64,000 nt of DNA from the NCBI RefSeq assembly GCF_040712315.1, contig NC_134022.1:2480001-2544000 (forward strand), written 5' to 3'. This stretch comes from Castanea sativa (lineage: Eukaryota > Streptophyta > Magnoliopsida > Fagales > Fagaceae). Shown one piece after another: positions 58,561 through 64,000 of the stretch. How positions within the stretch are numbered: the first letter of the stretch is position 1; every line of letters starts with the position of its first letter. The position numbers and the translations under genes are program-made. The notes below the pieces were generated by a model that was given only the letters and a program-made list of their open reading frames with translations, had not been told where the DNA came from and made no database searches.

Positions 58561-58708
58561 CTCCTCTACTTCCTCTTGCCCGAACCTCCGCCACCACACA
58601 CTGATGCACGCCGCCACACAAGTCGCCGGGGAGCTTTTAAACATGCCAGAGTCTGTGATTATAGTGTGGCGATCCCAAGGTTTGTTTCCATGATTTGCCC
58701 TTTTTCCC
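58561..58708 (+). other. GC-rich leader-like sequence (possible first exon)
   Basis: A CpG-containing block with CGAACCTCC repeated (58555-58590) and ATGCACGCCGCCACACAAGT. It is open for 25 codons up to a splice-donor-like CCCAAG before GTTTGT (58679). It may be the start of a plus-strand gene whose first intron holds the gag-only LTR element. The joined frame into 63179 stops after about 40 residues, so coding status is doubtful. Confidence 0.25.
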
Positions 58709-58893
58709 TATTAGAAATACTGAATTCAATAGTATTGTATTTCACACTAAAATAATATACATGAGTGTCTTTATATATAGGAGGCATATGAGTGCTATAC
58801 AAGTAAATATGAGTGTAGTACAAGTAGTATAACGTGTGCTCTACAAGTAAGTGATCTAGATGGGCCAAGCCCACATATGAGTGTACGTTAACA
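58709..58893 (-). repeat. 3' LTR of the gag-only element
   Basis: Differs from the 5' LTR at four of 185 positions; all are transitions and most are the C-to-T kind expected from methylated cytosine decay. One changes the terminal TG (plus-strand TATTAG instead of TGTTAG). The TATATATAAAG box is intact. Confidence 0.9.
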
Positions 58894-58912
58894 GCCCCCC
58901 TCAAACTCAAGG
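58894..58912 (-). other. Polypurine tract of the gag-only element
   Basis: On the minus strand, a purine-rich run with GAGTTTGAGGGGGGC directly abuts the TGTTAAC start of the 3' LTR. This is the plus-strand priming site for reverse transcription. Confidence 0.85.
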
Positions 58913-58961
58913 TGGATGTGAGACCAACTTGAGGTTGTCAACCAAATCACGAAGGCGTCCC

Positions 58962-59933
58962 TTAGGATGCATTACCAGCCATACGAACAGCTTGAGTTAT
59001 GATCTCCTGTAGGTCAATGGGTGAGAGGTTGATAGTGGATCCAGAAGACTGGGACTCAGCTGAAATGGGAGGCATTGGCGGAGTAGACTCAGTGTTAGCA
59101 ACTGCAGCAGTAGATTTGTTGCGATGGTAACAAGTCTCAATAGTGTGGCCAGGGCGCTTGCAATAGTTGCAAAACTTTTTATTGGCCTGTCTGCGACGAT
59201 TGCTGGAGCCAGAAGGACCACCTGAGTGCTGAGGTTGCTCTATGGAAGGAGTAAGGGCCAGAACATTAACCTTATCCTGGGCTCGAAGAGTTGCAAGGCG
59301 AGCTTCTTCTCTGACTAACTCATTCATAGTAGTATCAAGAGAGGGAGGAGGACAACGATTCAGAAGCTGACCTCGAATGGGCTCATAGTCCTTGTGGAGT
59401 GACATCAGGAACTCATAAAGACGAAATTCATCTCTAATAGCAGCATATTGTTGGGCATCTTTTGAGCATGCCCAAGTTGGATCAGAAAGGTCAATTTGGT
59501 CCCAAATGAAGTGAAGCTGATCATAGTAGTCATTGATGGACTGCCCCGGTTCTTGCCTGAGTTGATGCAATTCAAACACTAACTGATATTTCATGGATCC
59601 GTGGGTGGTAGAGTATCTTTTGGCCAACATATCCCATGCTGATTTCGCATTATCAAAGCTGCCCAGCAAATTGGAGATGGAGGGAATGGAAGTATTTCGA
59701 ATCCATGTAAGGATCATGTGATTGTGACTATCCCATTCAATCATGCGATTGAGAAAAGCAGCATCTTCTTCACTTGCCCCCTTCACAGGAATAGTGATTG
59801 CACTAGTGCAATAATGTCAGAGTATGTGACCCTTAAGAAAACTGCGCATAGCTTGAGACCAAGATAAGTAATTCCTAGTCCCCTCAAATACAGTATTGAT
59901 GGGGCGAGGAAGATAAACATCCTTTTTATCCAT
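58962..59933 (-). pseudogene. Copia-type gag with one in-frame stop
   Basis: ATG at 59933 to TAA at 58962, 323 codons, with TGA at codon 39 (59817-59819). The part after the stop is open for more than 270 residues. It has the plant Copia gag core (WDMLAKRYSTTHGSMKYQL, LRQEPGQSINDYYDQLHFIW, LNRCPPPSLDTTMNELVREE). Near the C-terminus is one CCHC zinc knuckle, CNYCKRPGHTIETC, for RNA binding. Gag forms the particle that packages the element RNA. There is no in-frame protease or polymerase downstream; the frame ends just before the polypurine tract. Apart from the stop the gene looks well kept, so it may have been lost recently. Confidence 0.9.
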
Positions 59934-59999
59934 TTAGAGACACAATATGTAAAAAAAGACTGCAAAAATGAAATCTACGCGAAAAACTGAGTAAGGAGA

Positions 60000-60440
60000 A
60001 CCTGGACTGCAAAAAAAGTCAACTCCAGAAAAAGTCAATGGTCAACGGTCAGAGGTGACGTGGCGGTGACGTTAGCAGCGTGTTGGAAGGTGACGTCAGT
60101 GATGACGTGGCAGGCTGACATGGCAAGCTGACATGGCAAGCTGATGTGGCTAGGGCTAACGTTAGCAGGATCAATCTGGCGCGTGGAGCCGCGTGAGCAA
60201 GAGTTTCGGCGCGTGGCGGCTCCTTTCAGCGCGTGGGCGTGTGACCTGCAATGCAGAAACTTTGGGCGGCGCGTGAGGGCGCGTGGAGGCTCCGATTACT
60301 GTGAGGTTTTCACAAACAGGTAGATCGGAGCAAGACGATCTTCGTGGTACCTTCGGAAAATTTTTCGAAGCAATATTCACGGCGGTGCCGGAAAAGGCAG
60401 TGGTCTTTGCAGTGTTCGAACTTCTCAACGGCGGCTGGTA
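60000..60440 (-). promoter_or_regulatory. GC-rich leader of the gag-only element with TGACG-type repeats
   Basis: Between gag and the nested hAT element, the leader has repeated TGACGTGGC, TGACGTCA and TGACATGGCAAGC units (about 60055-60150) and several GCGCGTG(G/A) units (60178-60290). TGACGT cores are the binding type of plant bZIP factors; their role here is inference. Confidence 0.45.
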
Positions 60441-60444
60441 CAGG

Positions 60445-61131
60445 TAGGGATGGCAATTTAGATCCGGTCCGCGGATACCCGATCCGGCCCGACCCTAATG
60501 GGCCAGATTTTACCCGGCCCGATAAAGAATAGGGTCGGGTATGAGTTTTTTTTAAAAAAAACCCGAAGCGGGTTCAGGTCAGGTCGGGTCCGGGTTTTAT
60601 AAAAAAAATCCGAAACCCGCCCCGGATAAAAATCCGGTTATGGAGGATAAGACATTTTGTAAGAATTTCTTAGTCTTTTTCATTTGTTGGTTGGAGGATA
60701 AGACATTTTGTAATTTCTTGGACTTGTGGGATTTATTTTGTAGCTTTTTAAGTGATTTGTTGATTTAAAATCTTAGTTGTGATTTATTGATATATAATTA
60801 ACAGGTATTTTATTAATTTATGATTAACTTATAATTTGGTTTGATTTGGCTGCCCTATAATGTGGCATAAATGCCAAATTTTGGCATTTGGGCCATGTTA
60901 AATGGCTTGAATAGGCTTGAATCTAGGAAAAAAATTTAATGGGCTTCAAATTTTTTTTTTGTTGGGCTAGATTTGGGCCCAAAAAGATAAACGGGGCCCG
61001 GCGGGCGGGTATGGGCCCCGGGAAAAAAACCCGATTAATAATCGGGCCGAGTTCGGGTTCTGGGTCTTGGCCTGCGGGTCGGGTCCGGGTATGCAAAAAC
61101 CAGGCCCGAATCCGACCCGTTGCCATTCCTA
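60445..61131. mobile_element. hAT-type element nested in the leader, 8-bp duplication
   Basis: Ends TAGGGATGGCAAT and GTTGCCATTCCTA are inverted repeats, flanked by GGTACAGG on both sides (60437-60444, 61132-61139). The 687-bp interior has many CGGGT/ACCCG motifs at both ends, which make a second, longer imperfect inverted structure. No transposase. It entered after the LTR element. Confidence 0.9.
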
Positions 61132-61278
61132 GGTACAGGTGTGGAACCTAAGGACGATGTCTGGAAGACTCGAAGGTTCAACGGCGAAAGGCTGTGGCAG
61201 TTGTTGTGACAGCGGAAGTAATATTAAGAATGGAGTTACACCAATAAAGACAAGACTGCGAAGAAAAGGTCAGAGCAG

Positions 61279-61292
61279 TGGTTCTGATACCA
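61279..61292 (-). other. Primer-binding site of the gag-only element
   Basis: On the minus strand, TGGTATCAGAACCAC starts right after the 5' LTR end and matches the 3' end of initiator tRNA-Met as used by plant Copia elements (usual form TGGTATCAGAGC). Confidence 0.8.
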
Positions 61293-61477
61293 TGTTAGAA
61301 ATACTGAATTCAATAGTATTGTATTTCACACTAAAATAATATACATGAGTGCCTTTATATATAGGAGGCATATGAGTGCTGTACAAGTAAATATGAGTGT
61401 AGTACAAGTAGTACAACGTGTGCTCTACAAGTAAGTGATCTAGATGGGCCAAGCCCACATATGAGTGTACGTTAACA
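61293..61477 (-). repeat. 5' LTR of the gag-only element
   Basis: 185 bp with TG...CA ends. It has retained TG where the 3' LTR changed. It carries TATATATAAAG, expected to drive minus-strand transcription of the element. Confidence 0.9.
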
Positions 61478-62055
61478 TTCCCAATTTGGATTTCGAATTA
61501 TTGATGAGTTTGGATTTTTTTTTTTTGGGACGTTAATAACTTGATTTGTTTTGGATTTTTCTGTATTTTGATTAGATTCTTAAGTGTTAGGGTTTAACCC
61601 CTAAACGAATCTGATTGTGGTTCTTCAGTGATAGGAAGGAGGATTGATATTTTTTGATAGAGGCATAGAGAAGGCCATTACCTAACTACTTTAAGAAAAT
61701 TAAGAACGATGTTAGTTGCTTGTATGATAGAAGTTTTGACTATTGAGTAATGTGGGAATAGAGAAATCAATATGAAATCTAAAACTTTTATTTTTCTATA
61801 GGTGCAATGGAAGATTTTTTTTCTTAATTTTTGGTTACTATTAAAAAGAAAATTGGTTGATTTATAAAGGAAAACCTTGTTTCTTTGTCTTTCAGCTATT
61901 TTAGGACTCTGCACTTACTCTCATATTAAAGGAAATCTTGAATATTGAAGAAAGTAATTTTGTACTCTACTGAATATAGGACTAATTTTTTGCTATGAAA
62001 AATTTAGTTTTGGTGGTTAGAAATTAAGCAAGACCAGGAAGTCAAATGGTCCCTT
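61478..62055. other. Intergenic or intronic sequence
   Basis: T-rich DNA of the kind found in plant introns continues from the insertion point; no coding region seen. Confidence 0.4.
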
Positions 62056-62870
62056 TTTCTTTTTTTTTGGATACCATTTCAAGAAGATTCAAGTTACAAA
62101 AAGTTCTGGTTTACCATACAACTATGGATTGGCATAATAGTTGCCAATTTAGCTAGTTTGTTGACATGACTATTTACAAATTTTGGGACAAACAGAGAGT
62201 GATAGGTGTAGTCCTTGAGGCTAGGATGAGTCCAGTCTGTTAACAAAATTTTTTCCTGCCAGTTGGGAATGCATCCCCTATTGAAAACCTGGACTGCTCT
62301 CCTACTATCACTGAGAAACAAAAAGTGGGTGTAGCCCAAATTCCTAGCTTTAGTAGCTGCCTCTAGCATAGTTTCTTGAATGGTAACTGGTACTGGTTTT
62401 GCTGTACAGCTTGAAACTCCCTGCATAATGGTATCTCCATTCATGCTTTTGGCTTCGTAGGCAATCCCTGCTCTATTGAGTCTCTCTTGTTTGACACCAA
62501 CAATTTTGATGATGAGCTGCCAAGGACCTCTAATTTTCTGATCACATCTCTTCTGATCTGTGCTTCTATGGGATGTAACAGCACAGTTGCTAAAGGCTTC
62601 CTTGTACCTGCATATAAGAGACTGAACAGCTAGAATAACCTCTAGGGGGTTAGGAGTTTTCCCTTCATGGGTTACCCGGTTTCTATGGTTCCAAATGGAC
62701 CAGAGTGTAGCGAACACTGCTTGTAGGTAGTGCATATTTTCTGATTCCAAGTCTTTGGTCCTTGCTCTATATGGTTGGGGTCCTTTCCATTGACTGTATT
62801 TTGTATTTTGTCCAAGCCTAAAGGATACTAGCTCATGACTTGTGGATTTGATATGCTTTATCATTTTTCG
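62056..62870 (-). mobile_element. 5'-truncated LINE (L1-type), RNase H end
   Basis: 62094-62864 is open for 256 codons and encodes the linker and RNase H domain at the end of a plant L1 ORF2. Early residues include ATLWSIWNHRNRVTHEGKTP, then the RNase H region with AATKARNLGYTHFLFLSDSR and NSHVNKLAKLAT near the end. The first catalytic Asp region (usually TDGS-like) reads IIKIVGVK and looks degraded. An A-rich tail is at the 3' end (complement of CCTTTTTCTTTTTTTTT, 62052-62068). Reverse transcriptase and endonuclease are missing. It differs from the LINE at 18071-19362. Confidence 0.8.
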
Positions 62871-63170
62871 TATCTCTCATTTTGGTTCATCCATGTAAAC
62901 TGAAATGATTACTAGTTTCGCATATTCGTTGTGTTTATAACTTCACATTCCGTATGTAGAATTTGAAGTTAATTTTGTTCATAAATTTAAATTTCTAGTT
63001 TTCTTCTTGGGGAATTTTGCCTTTAAGTTTCTAGTTTTTATGAAATGATACAGTATATAGGAATTTGTTGGTTTGTTGCACCTTAGGGCCTATTATAATT
63101 TTTGTTTTGTTACAGCCCATAGTCTAGTTTGGTTTTGTCTTTCTAATAATTATTTTTTAATATGCACTTC
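62871..63170. other. T-rich, intron-like sequence
   Basis: T-rich DNA leading to a splice-acceptor-like CTTCCCAACAG at 63178; no gene seen in it. Confidence 0.35.
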
Positions 63171-63660
63171 CCAACAGGTACCAAACCAGAAGAAACCATG
63201 GTAGTAGAGGGGGCAACTTGACTCAGCTTGGTAAAGTGGGTGCCAGATTAGCAGTAAGAAAGATGGCCAACAAACATCTTAATGCTCGTACAAAGATCAC
63301 GCTCCCTAGTCTGTTGTCATTGCTGATAAACCAGTAGATGCTTCTTTGGTTGGTTATGGAGCCAATATCATAGCTTATATGCATCCATGTATGAGAGCCA
63401 CTGTAGTGGATCAGATATAAGGCCAATGTAAAAATCTCATATGCTTTTCTGGAGGCTAGTGAGGAGAAATTTGATCTTGTTATTGTGTCAAATTTTAGTT
63501 TGTATGGTAGAGGAGTATTAGTTGGCTTGAATTATTTGAAAATTCATGGCATGTCTGTGAATTTAAATAAGTATCCATGTAATTTTGATTCTATAAAAGA
63601 ATTGATGAAATGTCTTGTATATTGCTTATTTGACTGAAAGGTCTTTTAGTTATCCCATTT
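63171..63660 (+). pseudogene. Unrecognised coding-like relic with frame changes
   Basis: After the acceptor-like site, consecutive frames each look protein-like: RGGNLTQLGKVGARLAVRKM and NKHLNARTK, then VVIADKPVDASLVGYGANII and AYMHPCMRATVVDQI in another frame, then FLEASEEKFDLVIVSNFSLY. Stops and shifts separate them, so it is probably a decayed gene or retrocopy. I cannot name the parent. Confidence 0.35.
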
Positions 63661-64000
63661 GAAAATTGTTTCAAGAAGCTTTTGGTTGAGTCCTTGCGGC
63701 ATGGAAGTATATTAAATACAGAGGGGATAAAACCCTCAAATGAGGAAATTATGTACTTTTAACTTTCTATAGTTCTTGCTCTTTTCACAGCAAAACCTTG
63801 TATTTTAGAGAACAACTGAATTTATAAATCACGCAAATGGCTTGTTGCAAGTGGTAGTTGGCTTATTACAGAAGTTGTGTAAATAATACCTATACCTTTG
63901 GCTTCACAATCTAATCTTTTAGAGATCTTTCTAATTGCAATTTTTTCTCTATTGAATCTTAAGACGTCACTAAGATTGACTTCCACTAATTAGAATGTTA
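63661..64000. other. End of window, no gene seen
   Basis: AT-rich sequence without recognisable features. Confidence 0.4.

Larger units (their letters stand above)
58709..61477 (-). mobile_element. Complete gag-only Copia-type LTR retrotransposon (TR-GAG)
   Basis: Minus-strand element of 2,769 bp. The 3' LTR is 58709-58893 and the 5' LTR 61293-61477, 185 bp each, with four differences, all transitions. TTCCC flanks it on both sides (58704-58708, 61478-61482), a perfect 5-bp target duplication. A primer site TGGTATCAGAACCAC follows the 5' LTR, matching the initiator-Met type. A polypurine tract (TTGAGTTTGAGGGGGGC) directly precedes the 3' LTR. The only coding region is gag (58962-59933, with a stop); protease, integrase, RT and RNase H are absent, and only about 70 bases separate gag from the 3' LTR. 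It must have moved using proteins from another element. A hAT element (60445-61131) sits in the leader. Confidence 0.92.

Noticed and set aside
60171..60428. 85-codon minus-strand frame in the retroelement leader
   Set aside because: Consists of the GCGCGTG-repeat leader upstream of gag; composition follows the repeat.
58659..61458. Short minus-strand frames at 58659-58910 and 61270-61458 with nearly the same peptide
   Set aside because: They are identical because both lie in the LTRs of one element; not genes.

Overview
The window is nuclear DNA from a plant. The coding exons carry plant families: a SKIP25-type F-box/kelch protein, a long cytosolic-type histidyl-tRNA synthetase and a Vps62/DUF946 protein. 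Introns are spliced with GT-AG borders, the intergenic DNA is AT-rich, and transposable elements are dense. The repeat content suggests a woody dicot, perhaps Fagales; that is an impression, not something I could test.

Three genes look intact. (1) Minus strand 11254-12420: an intronless F-box/kelch gene. (2) Minus strand 19874-25702: histidyl-tRNA synthetase in seven exons, all introns phase 0, 879 residues. (3) Plus strand 39589-42067: a two-exon, 574-residue secreted or membrane-targeted Vps62/DUF946 protein. They share no pathway. Gene relics also occur: a truncated second F-box copy (3388-3913), a CDC48-like AAA fragment (53860-54015), a TFIIB-like fragment (48961-49011), a 2-oxoglutarate dioxygenase exon (57410-57505), a MuDR N-terminal fragment (38657-39058), and a captured coding piece inside a Pack-MULE-like element (6884-7147).

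Layout. 0-1 kb: LTR and primer-binding region of a minus-strand Ty3-like element. 1.6-2.8 kb: a large imperfect palindrome. 2.85-8.3 kb and 10.99-15.45 kb: two collinear copies of one segmental duplication; each gives an empty site for an insertion in the other. 18-19.4 kb: LINE remnant. 19.9-25.7 kb: HisRS. 28-31.5 kb: probable Helitron with exon-like pieces. 34.5-36.6 kb and 44.4-45.0 kb: Helitron-type ends and a tandem repeat made of them. 37.3-38.2 kb: a 10-bp-period satellite. 39.6-42.1 kb: Vps62 gene. 46-53 kb: long MITEs, a hAT element and a long-TIR element. 58.7-61.5 kb: a complete gag-only Copia-type LTR element with perfect 5-bp target duplications and a hAT element nested in its leader. 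62.1-62.9 kb: a second LINE remnant.

The strongest repeat theme is one Tourist-like family, present eight times (4.86, 8.95, 10.5, 31.6, 39.9, 46.0, 49.8 and 52.2 kb). The copies have TAA/TTA target duplications, GAGCAT-type ends and, at their centre, the same short palindrome (GCTACAGTGCA facing its complement). Three copies are about 1 kb long and carry coding-like filler. I found no CRISPR arrays, no operons and no tRNA or rRNA genes.
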